Source: Actinomadura graeca
GTDB lineage: Bacteria > Actinomycetota > Actinomycetes > Streptosporangiales > Streptosporangiaceae
Direction of reading: 5' to 3'
Assembly (NCBI RefSeq): GCF_019175365.1
Contig: NZ_CP059572.1
Location: 5,332,001 to 5,396,000, forward strand
Length of the DNA stretch: 64,000 nt
The notes beneath the pieces were generated by a model that saw only the letters and a program-made list of their open reading frames with translations, was not told the origin of the DNA and searched no databases. The translations under genes were made by a program, and so were the position numbers. This document shows positions 1 to 10,695 of the stretch, in pieces (within the stretch, counting starts at the first letter, position 1; every line of letters begins with the position of its first letter).

Positions 1-1656
<1,656 letters not shown>

Positions 1657-1731
1657 CCTCGGGGAACCGGGCCCCGGCGCCAGCGGACGCGGCGCTCGGG
1701 GCCGCGGTGACGCGGCGAGGAGGGCGGCGGG

Positions 1732-2607
1732 TCAGTTCGCGCGGTAGTGCTTGCGCAGGGCGATGCCGGCGGCGACACCGCCGGCGAGGGCCCCGGCCCC
1801 GGCGGCGGCGGGAAGCGCGACCATGGTGACCTTGCGCCCGGTCCGGAAGTCGTGGACCGGCCAGCCGTTCCGCCTCGCGTGCTCGCGGAGCGCGGAGTCG
1901 GGGTTGACGGCGTGCGGGTGGCCCACGGCGGTGAGCATCGGCAGGTCGTTGAACGAGTCGCTGTAGGCGGAGCAGCGGGCGAGGTCGAGCCCCTCGCGCT
2001 GCGCCAGCGCCCGGACGGCCTCGGCCTTCGCGGGCCCGTGCAGCAGGTTCCCGACGAGGCGGCCGGTGTAGACACCGTCGCGGGTCTCGGCGACGGTGCC
2101 GAGCGCGCCGGTGAGGCCGAGCCGGTGCGCGATCGTCCGGGCGACCTCGACGGGGGTGGCGGTGACGAGCCACACCTGCTGGCCCGCGTCCAGATGCTGG
2201 AGGGCGAGGGTGCGGGTGCCGTGCCAGATCCGGTCCGCCATCACCTCGTCGTAGATCTCCTCGCTGAGCCGGACGATCCCGGCGACCCCCTGGCCCGCGA
2301 CGAACGCCAGCGCGGCCTCCTTGGCGCTGCCGATGTGTTCGGCGTTCTCCGTGCCGCGCAGCCGGAACGCGGCCTGGCCCCAGGCGAACATGGCGAGGTC
2401 GCGCATGGTGAACAGCTTGCGGGAGGCGAGGCCGCGGGCGAAGTAGTAGATCGACGCGCCGCGCATCATCGTGTTGTCGACGTCGAAGAACGCCGCCGCC
2501 CCGGGGTCGGGGACGGGGACCGGCGTCAGCCGGGCCGCCGCCTCCGCGGCCGCCTCGCCGGCGCTCACGTGGTCCTCGTCCCTGCCGCGCTGCCAGAATC
2601 GCCGCAT
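1732..2607 (-). CDS. HAD superfamily subfamily IB hydrolase (SerB-like)
   Basis: A 291-residue phosphatase-like protein. HAD motif I is FFDVDNTM (nucleophile and acid Asp), motif II is LVTATP, a basic GPAKAEAV stretch follows, and motif IV is YSDSFNDLPML. The small cap between motifs I and II fits subfamily IB, which includes phosphoserine phosphatase and related enzymes; the substrate is unknown. The last 25 residues are hydrophobic and may anchor the protein in the membrane. I chose the ATG at 2607; an in-frame ATG at 2673 would add 22 residues and overlap the small ORF upstream. In Streptomyces a HAD gene occupies this place after bldN-rsbN, which supports orthology of the block. Confidence 0.85.
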   Translation of the reverse strand: MRRFWQRGRDEDHVSAGEAAAEAAARLTPVPVPDPGAAAFFDVDNTMMRGASIYYFARGLASRKLFTMRDLAMFAWGQAAFRLRGTENAEHIGSAKEAALAFVAGQGVAGIVRLSEEIYDEVMADRIWHGTRTLALQHLDAGQQVWLVTATPVEVARTIAHRLGLTGALGTVAETRDGVYTGRLVGNLLHGPAKAEAVRALAQREGLDLARCSAYSDSFNDLPMLTAVGHPHAVNPDSALREHARRNGWPVHDFRTGRKVTMVALPAAAGAGALAGGVAAGIALRKHYRAN

Positions 2608-2617
2608 GGCCTTGAGC

Positions 2618-2869
2618 CTAGTCGGCGACGTTGCTCCGTTCTGCTTGGCGGGCGTGGTTCCGGTGGTCGTCACGGTGGTCGCCCGCGGCGGCCACCAGCC
2701 GTTCCCTCAGCGCGGCGCGGAACCGCGGGTCCGGCCCGTCGCCGCTGGCCCGCAGCCGGGCCAGTGCGCTCCCCTTCTCCATCGTCTTGCCTCGCCTGGT
2801 CCTCACCGGCCGCTCCCTTGCCGTCCAGGCGCGCGGGCTGCCCTCCCGTACGCGCTCTCCCGTCCGCAA
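2618..2869 (-). pseudogene. Stub of an RsbN-like (DUF5667) anti-sigma factor
   Basis: An 83-codon frame directly behind the bldN-type sigma gene. Residues 30-65 read like the conserved core of DUF5667 proteins (EKGSALARLRASGDGPDPRF, then an Arg/Leu-rich helix). In Streptomyces the gene at this place, rsbN, encodes a much longer membrane-spanning anti-sigma factor. Here a stop at 2618 ends the frame before any membrane segment, and the next gene follows at once. It may be a decayed rsbN or a shortened, still functional peptide. The family match is from memory of the motif and is moderately sure; the lack of a membrane segment is seen directly. Confidence 0.45.
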
Positions 2870-2942
2870 GAACGATCGGATGGCACATGAGGTTACGGGC
2901 CGGTACTGATGGACACCCGCGCCAGAGGGACGGCCCCGGGGG

Positions 2943-3590
2943 TCAGCCGCGCAGGTCGTCCGGCAGCATCCGCTCCAGCGCCCGGACGGCGCGGTACTGC
3001 ATCGCCTTGATCGCGCCCGGTTTCTTGCCCATCACCAGCGCGGTCTCGGCGACCGACAGCCCGTGCAGGAAGCGCAGCACCACGCATTCCTGCTGCTCGG
3101 AGCCCAGCCGCCGGACGGCGGTGAGCAGCGTCCGGTTCGTCATCGCGTCGATGACGGCGCTCTCCGGGCCCTCCTGCGGGCGGCTCGGCTCGACGAGCTC
3201 GGCCGTGCAGACCTCCAGCCGGTAGCGCCCGGACTTGTAGTGGTCGGCGACCAGGTTCCGCGCGATCGTGACGAGCCACGCCCCGAAGTCCTTGCCCTGC
3301 CAGTGGAAGTCGTGGATCCGGCGGAGCGCGCGCAGGAACGTCTCGCTCGTCAGGTCCTCGGCGAGCGGATGGGCACCGACCCGGTAGTACACGTACCGGT
3401 ACACCAGCTCGACATAGTGGTCGTAGAGGAGGCCGAACGCCTCGGCGTCCCCGTCCCGCGCACGCAGGACGAGGGACTTGAGCACCGCCGCGCGGTCGGA
3501 CCCGTCCTCGCGTCCGCGGGCCGGGCCCGCGGTCCGCCCGGACGGCCGGGGCAGCGGGACGGCCCGGGTGTCGAGGGTCAGGCTGCTCAT
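2943..3590 (-). CDS. bldN: ECF RNA polymerase sigma factor, BldN-like
   Basis: A 215-residue ECF sigma factor. Region 2 (about residues 45-115) contains EAFGLLYDHYVELVYRYVYY and the typical block LTSETFLRALRRI, then WQGKDFGAWLVTIARNLVADH. Region 4 (about 150-210) has RRLGSEQQECVVLRFLHGLS followed by a helix-turn-helix. The sequence and the gene order (HAD, anti-sigma stub, sigma, membrane protein, glutaredoxin, rex-hem) match bldN of Streptomyces, which is needed for aerial growth. The ATG has a good ribosome site, GGAGGAC, about six bases upstream. The N-terminal extension ahead of region 2 is roughly 40 residues, shorter than the processed pro-sequence of Streptomyces BldN. Its usual anti-sigma partner is only a stub here. 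Confidence 0.85.
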   Translation of the reverse strand: MSSLTLDTRAVPLPRPSGRTAGPARGREDGSDRAAVLKSLVLRARDGDAEAFGLLYDHYVELVYRYVYYRVGAHPLAEDLTSETFLRALRRIHDFHWQGKDFGAWLVTIARNLVADHYKSGRYRLEVCTAELVEPSRPQEGPESAVIDAMTNRTLLTAVRRLGSEQQECVVLRFLHGLSVAETALVMGKKPGAIKAMQYRAVRALERMLPDDLRG

Positions 3591-3786
3591 GCAGTCCTCC
3601 TCGGGCGTACACGACCTCCGGCGTGATCTGCCACTCTAGATACCGAGAGGTACACCGGGCAATGGGGGCGTGCGGTCCTCGTCGCCGTCCGATCCGTGGC
3701 CGTGCCGTCCCGCACGCTTGTTTTCGGATGCCCTGACCGGGGAGCGGTTACCCGTCACCGCCCCGCATCGGGCACCATGGGGCGCG

Positions 3787-5208
3787 ATGGTCGACGCTCT
3801 TCTCGCGCTGCTGGCGACCCTGGGTGCCTTGCTGGCCACCGGGTTGCTGATCGCGCGCGCCTACAAGGACCGGCTGCTGTACCTGATCAGCTGGTCCCTC
3901 ACCCAGGTCGGGGTGTCGCTCGCGCTGCTGTCCATGGGCGTGGGCTTCATGGCCGGGTTCAACGGCCCGCTGTTCCGCGTCGTGGAGATCGGGGCGGCCC
4001 TGATCGGGCCGGTCTGGCTCGCGCTCGGCATGATCGAGCTGATCGCGCGGTACGTGCAGGTGCGCTTCGCCGCGTGGCTGTTCGCCGTGTCCTACACGCT
4101 CGTCGCGATCGTCATCCTCCTGCTGGACCCGCTGCGGGGCTCGCTGGGCAAGAGCCTGCCGAAGCCGGGCGACACCTACGACGCGCTGCCGCTGCTGCTG
4201 ATCGACGGCGCCCACGTGGTGGCCGTCATCGCGCTGGTCGGCTGCACGGGCGTCACCGCGTGGCTGGCGAGCAAACGCGACGAGGAGGCCGGTGAGCTGC
4301 TGATCCCCGTCGCGCTGGTCGCGCTGGCCGGGGTGCTGGTGGTCAGCGGCAGCCGCGGGCTCCTGCCCGCGCCGGTGGCGATCATCGCGCTGGGGGCCGC
4401 CGCCGGGCTGGTCTGGTACGGCGCGATGCGCACCATCCCCGTGTACGAGGACAACGAGCGCGAAGCGGGCGGCGGGTACGCGGCCGCGGAGTACGCCCCG
4501 GAAAAGTACGACACGTATGACAAGTACGACGAGTACGGCGACGACCCGTCGACCGGCTACGAGGACCAGGCGTTCACCTCGTTCCAGCCGGAGCCGGTCC
4601 CGGCGCCGACGGGGACGCCCGGGCCGCCGCCCGCGACGAAGCGGGGCGCCCTGCGCTTCCCCGACCAGTCCCCGGCCGACGAGCTGCGCTTCCCGGATGC
4701 GGGCTTCCTGGACGACCCGTCCCGCGACCCGGCCGGTCCGACCGCGGTCGACGGGCTGCGCCCGGCCGTCCCCGAGCCCTCCCGCCCCGGCGGCGCGCTC
4801 GCGGGGCCGCTCCCCGGGTCGCTCGCCGGTGCCCTTGGCGGCGCCCCCGCCGGGGTGCCGGGCGGCGCCGACCTGCCGGCCGGATGCGGGCAGATCACCG
4901 TCTACACGCTGCTGGACGGACGCGAGGACGCCTTCGACCGGCTCGCCGCCGACCTCGTCCAGGCCGCGCGGGCGACCGAGCCCGACACCGTCGTCTTCGC
5001 GTCCCACGAGGTGGTGGGCGCGCCCACCCAGCGGATCTTCTACCAGCTCTTCCGGGACGACGCGGCCTTCGCCGCCCACCGGCAGCAGCCGCACCTCCAG
5101 CGGTTCCTCGCCGAGTCCCGCACGCACGTGCTGGCCACGAACGTGATCGAGCTGCGGCTGGGCTCCTCGAAGATCCCGCTGCCCGCGCCGGAGTACCCGG
5201 GGAGGTGA
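3787..5208 (+). CDS. Polytopic membrane protein with C-terminal ABM domain
   Basis: A 473-residue protein. Residues 1-225 contain about seven hydrophobic segments, starting at the very N-terminus. Residues 230-365 are a low-complexity cytosolic linker: a Tyr/Asp-rich stretch (YDTYDKYDEYGDD) followed by Pro/Gly/Ala-rich sequence. Residues 373-455 resemble an antibiotic biosynthesis monooxygenase (ABM, YgiN-like) fold: ITVYTLLDGREDAFDRL, then QRIFYQLFRDDAAFAAH. ABM domains are usually small soluble dimers that oxidise or bind quinone-like or haem-like compounds. The ATG at 3787 was chosen because the first membrane helix starts there. It is divergent from bldN and four bases from a glutaredoxin-like gene, next to redox and haem genes. 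Function unknown. Confidence 0.7.
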   Translation: MVDALLALLATLGALLATGLLIARAYKDRLLYLISWSLTQVGVSLALLSMGVGFMAGFNGPLFRVVEIGAALIGPVWLALGMIELIARYVQVRFAAWLFAVSYTLVAIVILLLDPLRGSLGKSLPKPGDTYDALPLLLIDGAHVVAVIALVGCTGVTAWLASKRDEEAGELLIPVALVALAGVLVVSGSRGLLPAPVAIIALGAAAGLVWYGAMRTIPVYEDNEREAGGGYAAAEYAPEKYDTYDKYDEYGDDPSTGYEDQAFTSFQPEPVPAPTGTPGPPPATKRGALRFPDQSPADELRFPDAGFLDDPSRDPAGPTAVDGLRPAVPEPSRPGGALAGPLPGSLAGALGGAPAGVPGGADLPAGCGQITVYTLLDGREDAFDRLAADLVQAARATEPDTVVFASHEVVGAPTQRIFYQLFRDDAAFAAHRQQPHLQRFLAESRTHVLATNVIELRLGSSKIPLPAPEYPGR

Positions 5209-5210
5209 CC

Positions 5211-5465
5211 GTGGACGGCATCATGATCACGCTGCTCGGCAAGCCCGGCTGCCACCTGTGCGACGACGCCCGCGAGGTGATCGGGCGGGTCGCCGGCGAG
5301 CTGGGCGTGCCGTGGGAGGAACGTGACATCACCCGCTCCGAGGAGGACACCCGGCTGTACTGGGAGCAGATCCCCGTCACGCTGATCAACGGCGTCCAGC
5401 ACGACTTCTGGCGGGTCGACGAGCGGCGGCTGCGCGCCGCGATCGGGGAGCTCCGCGCCCGCTGA
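5211..5465 (+). CDS. Glutaredoxin-like (DUF836) small thiol protein
   Basis: An 84-residue thioredoxin-fold protein with a CHLC motif at residues 14-17 (GKPGCHLCDDA) and the cis-Pro segment QIPVTLING near residue 62. It fits the glutaredoxin family protein found between bldN and rex in actinomycetes. I chose the GTG at 5211 because GGAGG lies five bases upstream; an ATG at 5223 is too far from that site. It starts two bases after the membrane-ABM gene stops, so the two are probably cotranscribed. A role in thiol redox chemistry is inferred; no substrate is known. Confidence 0.8.
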   Translation: MDGIMITLLGKPGCHLCDDAREVIGRVAGELGVPWEERDITRSEEDTRLYWEQIPVTLINGVQHDFWRVDERRLRAAIGELRAR

Positions 5466-5602
5466 CGGGATGTCTCGTCCGTCACACCCGGGGCCCCGGC
5501 GGCGGCCCGGCCACGGCCCGGAACGGTCCGCGGACGCCCTGTACGCGGGGTCCCCGCGTGACCGGCCTGGCCAGGCACGACCCGGGCAACAGGGGCCCCA
5601 CT

Positions 5603-5620
5603 TTGTGCGCGTATTCACAA
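5603..5620. promoter_or_regulatory. Rex operator (ROP) upstream of rex-hem
   Basis: The 18-bp dyad TTGTGCGCGTATTCACAA matches the Rex operator layout TTGTG-N8-CACAA, with perfect 5-base arms. It lies 121 bases ahead of the rex start codon, in the 275-base gap after the glutaredoxin gene. Rex is known to repress its own rex-hem operon in Streptomyces and to leave DNA when NADH rises. The rest of this gap shows no gene. Confidence 0.85.
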
Positions 5621-5740
5621 GGGCTTAACCTGAGGGGTAGCCCTGGGACGGTCAGGCCGTGGCCGTGAGGCCCGGCCGGGCGGGCCGGGGCGAGGGACCT
5701 CCGGGTCCCGTCCCCAGCGTCGAGTCCCGAAGAGCAGGCC

Positions 5741-6469
5741 GTGACATCTCGACAGAACCGCCCGCGCGACCGCGGCATCCCCGAAGCCACCGTGGCGCGG
5801 CTTCCGGTGTACCTGCGCGCGCTCCACGGGCTCCAGGACCGCGGCGTGGCGACCGTCTCGTCCGAGGAGCTGGCCGCCGCCGCCGGCGTCAACTCGGCCA
5901 AGCTCCGCAAGGACCTGTCCCACCTCGGCTCGTACGGGACGCGCGGCGTCGGGTACGAGGTCGAGTACCTCGTCTACCAGATCTCCCGTGAGCTGGGCCT
6001 CACCCAGGACTGGGTCGTCGCCATCATCGGCGTCGGCAACCTCGGCCGCGCCCTCGCCGGATACGGGGGGTTCGCCTCCCGCGGCTTCCGCGTCGCGGGC
6101 CTCCTCGACGCCGACGACTCCATCGTCGGGCAGGAGATCTCCGGCATGACCGTCGGCCACATCGACCGGCTGGAGGACATCATCGCCGATCACGGCGTGT
6201 CCATCGCCGTGATCGCGACGCCCGCCGCCGCTGCCCAGGGGGTGTGCGACCGCGTCGTCGCCGCCGGTGTGACGAGCGTCCTGAACTTCGCGCCCGTCGT
6301 CCTCTCCGTCCCTGAGAGCGTGGACGTGCGTAAGGTCGACCTGTCGATCGAATTGCAGATCCTCGCCTTCCACGAGCAGCGCAAGGCCGGGGGGCCGGGC
6401 GACTACGAACCGGTGCCCGGCGGTGAGCCCCCGGGGGCCGCGCATTACGTAGAAGCGGTAGAGGCATGA
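5741..6469 (+). CDS. rex: Redox-sensing transcriptional repressor Rex
   Basis: A 242-residue Rex protein that senses the NADH/NAD ratio. The N-terminal winged helix (about residues 10-80) includes IPEATVARLPVYLR and the conserved block GVNSAKLRKDLSHLGSYGTR. The Rossmann domain has the dinucleotide motif IGVGNLGRAL at about residues 94-103 and LLDAD after strand 2. The start is a GTG; the ORF begins with TSRQNRPRDRGIPE. It heads a rex-hemA-hemC-hemD-hemB operon with its own operator at 5603. A second, perfect operator at 27868 controls the menJ-nuo unit, so the window holds the regulator and two likely targets. Confidence 0.95.
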   Translation: MTSRQNRPRDRGIPEATVARLPVYLRALHGLQDRGVATVSSEELAAAAGVNSAKLRKDLSHLGSYGTRGVGYEVEYLVYQISRELGLTQDWVVAIIGVGNLGRALAGYGGFASRGFRVAGLLDADDSIVGQEISGMTVGHIDRLEDIIADHGVSIAVIATPAAAAQGVCDRVVAAGVTSVLNFAPVVLSVPESVDVRKVDLSIELQILAFHEQRKAGGPGDYEPVPGGEPPGAAHYVEAVEA

Positions 6470-6509
6470 GGCGCCGCGCGGGAGCCGAGGGAGAGGCGGA
6501 AGGGACGGC

Positions 6510-8102
6510 ATGAGCGTTCTGGTCGTGGGGCTCAGTCACCGCAGCGCCCCCGTGGCGGTGCTGGAACGGGCGGCGGTCACGGGGGACGACCTGGCCAAGC
6601 TGCTGCACTCCGTGCACGATTCCCCGAACGTCGCCGAGACCGCGATCGTCTCGACCTGCAACCGGGTCGAGATCTACGCCGTCGTCGACAAGTTCCACGG
6701 CGGCGTCTCGGCGATCTCCGATCTGCTCGCCCGGCACTCGGGCGTCCCCCTGGACGACCTCTCCCGGCACCTGTACGTCCACTACGAGGAGCGCGCCGTC
6801 CAGCACGCCTTCGCGGTCGCGTGCGGGCTGGAGTCGATGGTCGTCGGCGAGGGGCAGATCCTCGGGCAGATCAGGCAGGCGTTCCGGTTCGCGCAGGAGC
6901 AGGGGACGCTGGGCCGCGACCTGCACGAGGTCCTCCAGCAGGCGCTGCGCGTCGGCAAGCGCGCCCACCACGAGACCGGCATCGACAAGGCCGGGGCGTC
7001 GCTGGTCGGCGTGGGCCTGGAGGTCGCCGGACGGCACCTCGGGCCCCTGGACGGCGTGCGCGCCCTGGTCGTCGGCGCCGGTTCGATGAGCTCGCTGGCC
7101 GCGGCCACGCTGAGCCGCGCCGGCGCCCGCGAGGTCGTCATCGCGAACCGGACCTACGAGCGCGCGGTCCGGCTGGCGGAGTCCCTGGACGTCCCCGCCC
7201 GCGCCGTCGAGCTCCACGCCCTGGACGAGACGATCGCCGAGGCCGACCTGGTGGTGTCGTGCACGGGCGCGCCGGGGCTCGTCCTCACGGCCGAGCGGCT
7301 GGCCGCGCGGGGCGCCGGGACGGACGGACGCCGCCGCTTCCTCCTCGACCTCGCGCTCCCGCACGACATCGACCGCGCCGTCCGCGACCTGCCGGGCGTC
7401 GAGCTGGCCGGGCTGGACGACCTGCGCACCGCGCAGGAGGCGCAGCGGGCCATCGGCCCCGAGGCCGTCGAGGCGGTCCGCAAGATCGTGTGCGACGAGG
7501 TCGCCGCCTTCCTCGGCGCCGCCCGCGCCGCGGCGGTCGCGCCCACGGTGGTGGCGCTGCGCAGCAAGGCCGCCGAGGTCGTGGACGCGGAGCTGGCCCG
7601 CCTCGCCGGGCGGCTGCCCGGGCTGGACGAGCGCGACCGCGGGGAGATCGCCCAGACCGTCCGGCGGGTGGTGGACAAGCTGCTCCACGCGCCGACCGTC
7701 CGGGTCAAGGAACTGGCCTCGGCGCCGGGCGGCGACACCTACGCCGACGCGCTCCGCGAGCTGTTCGACCTCGACCCGAAGGCGCCCGAGGCCGTCGCAC
7801 GCGCCGACATGGGGGACGCGGGCGCGCCCGGGGGCACGGCGCCGTCCGGCCCCGTCCCGTGGGGCGGCGAGACGCGCGCGGCCTCCGCCGGCCGTACGGT
7901 GGAGGGGAGCAGTAACACCGAGAGCATGGACGTGGCGGGCACGGGGGCGGCCGAGGCCGCCCGCGTCACCCGGATCGAATGCGCCGAGGCCGACTGCGTG
8001 AGCAGCGGCCCGGCCGAACCGGGGATCACCGCTGGAGCGGTCAACGCGCAGGCCGGGAGCGTCCGCGCGGTGAGCGGACGCGACCCGCGGCACGAGGGAT
8101 GA
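6510..8102 (+). CDS. hemA: Glutamyl-tRNA reductase
   Basis: Reduces glutamyl-tRNA to glutamate-1-semialdehyde with NADPH, the first committed step of C5 haem synthesis; hemL at 14214 does the next step. The nucleophile Cys50 lies in STCNRVEIY, the GEGQILGQ block follows near residue 112, and the NADPH motif GAGSMSSLAA lies near residue 190. The catalytic and dimerisation core ends at about residue 425. Residues 430-530 are an Ala/Gly/Thr-rich tail with two cysteines (IECAEADC) and no counterpart in short HemA proteins. Long tails occur in other actinomycete HemA proteins. The start ATG is 40 bases after rex. Confidence 0.95.
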   Translation: MSVLVVGLSHRSAPVAVLERAAVTGDDLAKLLHSVHDSPNVAETAIVSTCNRVEIYAVVDKFHGGVSAISDLLARHSGVPLDDLSRHLYVHYEERAVQHAFAVACGLESMVVGEGQILGQIRQAFRFAQEQGTLGRDLHEVLQQALRVGKRAHHETGIDKAGASLVGVGLEVAGRHLGPLDGVRALVVGAGSMSSLAAATLSRAGAREVVIANRTYERAVRLAESLDVPARAVELHALDETIAEADLVVSCTGAPGLVLTAERLAARGAGTDGRRRFLLDLALPHDIDRAVRDLPGVELAGLDDLRTAQEAQRAIGPEAVEAVRKIVCDEVAAFLGAARAAAVAPTVVALRSKAAEVVDAELARLAGRLPGLDERDRGEIAQTVRRVVDKLLHAPTVRVKELASAPGGDTYADALRELFDLDPKAPEAVARADMGDAGAPGGTAPSGPVPWGGETRAASAGRTVEGSSNTESMDVAGTGAAEAARVTRIECAEADCVSSGPAEPGITAGAVNAQAGSVRAVSGRDPRHEG

Positions 8103-8157
8103 CAGACGTGGACGGCGGCCCGGAGGCGGCCCGCCGGAGGCCGAGCGGAGCGAGGCA

Positions 8158-9090
8158 TTGAGGACAACGGGCAGCGGGGGGCCGCTGCGGCTCGGGACCC
8201 GCAAGAGCCTGATGGCGATGACGCAGTCGCAGCAGGTCGCGGACGCGTTGACGCTGCGCACCGGGCATGCGGTGGAGCTGGTCGGGGTAACGACCGAAGG
8301 TGATGTTTCCAAGGCGCTGCTGGCCCAGATCGGGGGCACCGGGGTCTTCGTCAACGGGCTGCGGGACAAGCTGCTGTCCGGTGAGGTGGACTTCGCGGTG
8401 CACTCGCTGAAGGACCTGCCGACGGGCCCGGCCGACGGGATCGCCCTCGCCGCGACCCCGCCCCGCGACGACCCCCGCGACGCGCTCTGCGGCCCGTCCA
8501 AGCTGGCGGACCTGCGGCGCGGCGCCCGCGTCGGCACCGGCTCCCCCCGCCGGGTCGCCCAGCTGCGGGCCCTGCGCCCCGACCTGGAGGTCGTCCCGAT
8601 CCGCGGCAACGCCGACACCCGGCTCCGCAAGGTCACCGACGGGGAGCTGGACGCGGTGGTCCTCGCCTACGCCGGCCTCAAGCGGATCGACCGGCTTGAC
8701 GCGGTCGCCGAGGTCTTCGACCCCGAGCAGATGCTGCCCGCCCCCGGGCAGGGCTCGCTCGCGCTCGAATGCCGGGCCGACCGCGCCGATCTGCTCGCCC
8801 TGCTTGGAACGGTCGACGACCCCGCGACCAGGGCGGCCGTCACCGCCGAGCGGACGGTGCTGGCGGTGCTGGAGGCGGGCTGCTCCGCGCCCGTGGGAAC
8901 ATACGCTGCCGAAGAAGAAGAGCTGCGTCTGACCGCGACCGTCGCCGCCTACGACGGGACCCGGCAGATCAGGCTGTCCGCCAGCGGCCACCCGCAGCGG
9001 GCCGAGGAGCTCGGGCGCGACCTCGCGCACCGGCTGCTCGCCCAGGGGGCCGACCAGTTGATGGGGGAGAGCGACATTGAGCCCCGCTAG
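8158..9090 (+). CDS. hemC: Hydroxymethylbilane synthase
   Basis: Polymerises four porphobilinogen molecules into hydroxymethylbilane. The 310-residue protein has LRLGTRKSLMAMTQ at the N-terminus, HSLKDLPT, the arginine-rich RVGTGSPRRVAQL, and the dipyrromethane-binding cysteine in EAGCSAPVG. The start is a TTG at 8158, with GGAG about seven bases upstream; the only nearby ATG, at 8212, lies inside the conserved N-terminal strand and would remove it. The 3' end overlaps hemD by 14 bases, which suggests coupled translation. Confidence 0.93.
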   Translation: MRTTGSGGPLRLGTRKSLMAMTQSQQVADALTLRTGHAVELVGVTTEGDVSKALLAQIGGTGVFVNGLRDKLLSGEVDFAVHSLKDLPTGPADGIALAATPPRDDPRDALCGPSKLADLRRGARVGTGSPRRVAQLRALRPDLEVVPIRGNADTRLRKVTDGELDAVVLAYAGLKRIDRLDAVAEVFDPEQMLPAPGQGSLALECRADRADLLALLGTVDDPATRAAVTAERTVLAVLEAGCSAPVGTYAAEEEELRLTATVAAYDGTRQIRLSASGHPQRAEELGRDLAHRLLAQGADQLMGESDIEPR

Positions 9091-10678
9091 CACGAGTCCC
9101 ACGGAGAGCGGCCAGGCGCGCCGCACCGCCGACCCGGGAACCGTCGCCATCGTCGGGATGGGCCCGGGCGACCCCGGCCTGCTGACGCTGCGCGCCGCCG
9201 CCGAGCTGGAGCGCGCCGACACCGTCATCGTCGGCCGCGCCCGCTGTCCCGCCGAGGTGCTGTCCCACTGCCGCCCCGACGTCGAGATCATCGACTCCGC
9301 CGACGGCGACCCCGCGAGGCTCGCCGCCCGCGCCGCGAAGGCCGGACGGCGGGTCGTCCGCCTGTTCCAGGGCGACCCCGGCATCGGCTGCGGCCTCGCC
9401 GCCGAGGGCGCCGCGCTCGCGAAGGCCGGCGTCCCGTTCGAGGTCGTGCCCGGCGTGTCCGCGGTCACCGGCGTCCCCGGCTACGCGGGGATCCCGCTGA
9501 CCGACCCCAAGCACACCGAGGTCCGCGTCGTGGACGCCTCGCACGGCGGCGTCCAGTGGGACCGCTTCTCCGACCCCGCGGCCACACTGGTGATCCTCGG
9601 CGCGGAGGGGACGCTGGCCGAGACCGTCAAGGGCCTGATCGCCGCGGGCCGCCCCGACAGCACGCCCGCCGCCATGACGAGCCTCGGCACCACCACCGAG
9701 CAGGAGACCGTCGTGTCGACCCTGCACCGGCTGATCGCCGACACCAAGGGCATGGAGTCCCCCGCCCTGGTCATCGTCGGAGACGTCGTCGGCTGGCGCG
9801 ACAAGCTGTCCTGGTTCGAGACCAAGGCCCTGTTCGGGTGGCGGGTGCTGGTGCCGCGCACCAAGGAGCAGGCCGCGTCCCTGTCGGACCAGCTGCGCGG
9901 GTACGGGGCCGTCCCCGACGAGGTCCCGACGATCTCCGTCGAGCCGCCGCGCACCCCCCAGCAGATGGACCGCGCCGTCAAGGGCCTCGTCACCGGCCGG
10001 TACGAGTGGGTCGTCTTCACCTCCACCAACGCCGTCAAGGCCATCCGCGAGAAGTTCGTCGACTACGGCCTGGACGCCCGCGCGTTCGCCGGGCTCAAGG
10101 TCGCCGCCGTCGGCGAGCAGACCGCCGCGGCGCTGGTCGAGTTCGGCATCCAGCCCGACCTCGTCCCGTCCGGCCAGCAGTCCAGCGAGGGCCTGGCCGA
10201 GGTGTGGCCGCCCTACGACGAGGACCTCGACCCCATCAACCGGGTCCTGCTGCCCCGCGCCGACATCGCCACCGACACCCTCATCGCCCGGCTGACCGAC
10301 CTCGGCTGGGAGTGCGAGGACGTCACCGCCTACCGCACCGTCCGCGCCGCGCCCCCGCCCGCCCCGATCCGCGAGGCGATCAAGGGCGGCGGCTTCGACG
10401 CCGTGCTGTTCACCTCGTCCTCCACGGTCAAGAACCTCATCGGGATCGCCGGCAAGCCGCACAACGTCACCGTCATCGCCGTGATCGGCCCGCAGACCGC
10501 GAAGACGGCCGAGGAGTACGGGCTCCGCGTCGACGTGATGGCGGACAAACCGTCCGTATCGGCACTCGCCGAGGCTCTGGCGGAGTACGGTGCGAAGCGC
10601 AGGGCGGCTCAGATCGAGGCGGGGGACCCGCTGCGCAAGCCCAGCCAGATGCGCCGGGGCGCCCGCCGCCGCAAGTAG
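9077..10678 (+). CDS. hemD: Fused uroporphyrin-III C-methyltransferase / uroporphyrinogen-III synthase
   Basis: A 533-residue two-domain enzyme. Residues 20-255 are a CobA/SUMT methyltransferase: [16 protein letters not shown] at the N-terminus, [20 protein letters not shown], and [18 protein letters not shown] at the end of the domain. Residues 258-510 are Hem[27 protein letters not shown] and [10 protein letters not shown]. HemD closes the uroporphyrinogen-III ring; the CobA half diverts it toward corrinoids or sirohaem. This fusion is common in actinomycetes. The start is a TTG inside hemC. The C-terminus is basic (RRGARRRK). Confidence 0.93.
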   Translation: MSPASTSPTESGQARRTADPGTVAIVGMGPGDPGLLTLRAAAELERADTVIVGRARCPAEVLSHCRPDVEIIDSADGDPARLAARAAKAGRRVVRLFQGDPGIGCGLAAEGAALAKAGVPFEVVPGVSAVTGVPGYAGIPLTDPKHTEVRVVDASHGGVQWDRFSDPAATLVILGAEGTLAETVKGLIAAGRPDSTPAAMTSLGTTTEQETVVSTLHRLIADTKGMESPALVIVGDVVGWRDKLSWFETKALFGWRVLVPRTKEQAASLSDQLRGYGAVPDEVPTISVEPPRTPQQMDRAVKGLVTGRYEWVVFTSTNAVKAIREKFVDYGLDARAFAGLKVAAVGEQTAAALVEFGIQPDLVPSGQQSSEGLAEVWPPYDEDLDPINRVLLPRADIATDTLIARLTDLGWECEDVTAYRTVRAAPPPAPIREAIKGGGFDAVLFTSSSTVKNLIGIAGKPHNVTVIAVIGPQTAKTAEEYGLRVDVMADKPSVSALAEALAEYGAKRRAAQIEAGDPLRKPSQMRRGARRRK

Positions 10679-10695
10679 ACCCCAGGGGGAAAGAC

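Noticed and set aside
6180..8636. An 818-codon open frame on the minus strand across rex, hemA and hemC
   Set aside because: It is antisense to three clearly conserved genes, is Arg/Gly/Asp-rich low-complexity sequence, and reflects high third-position GC.
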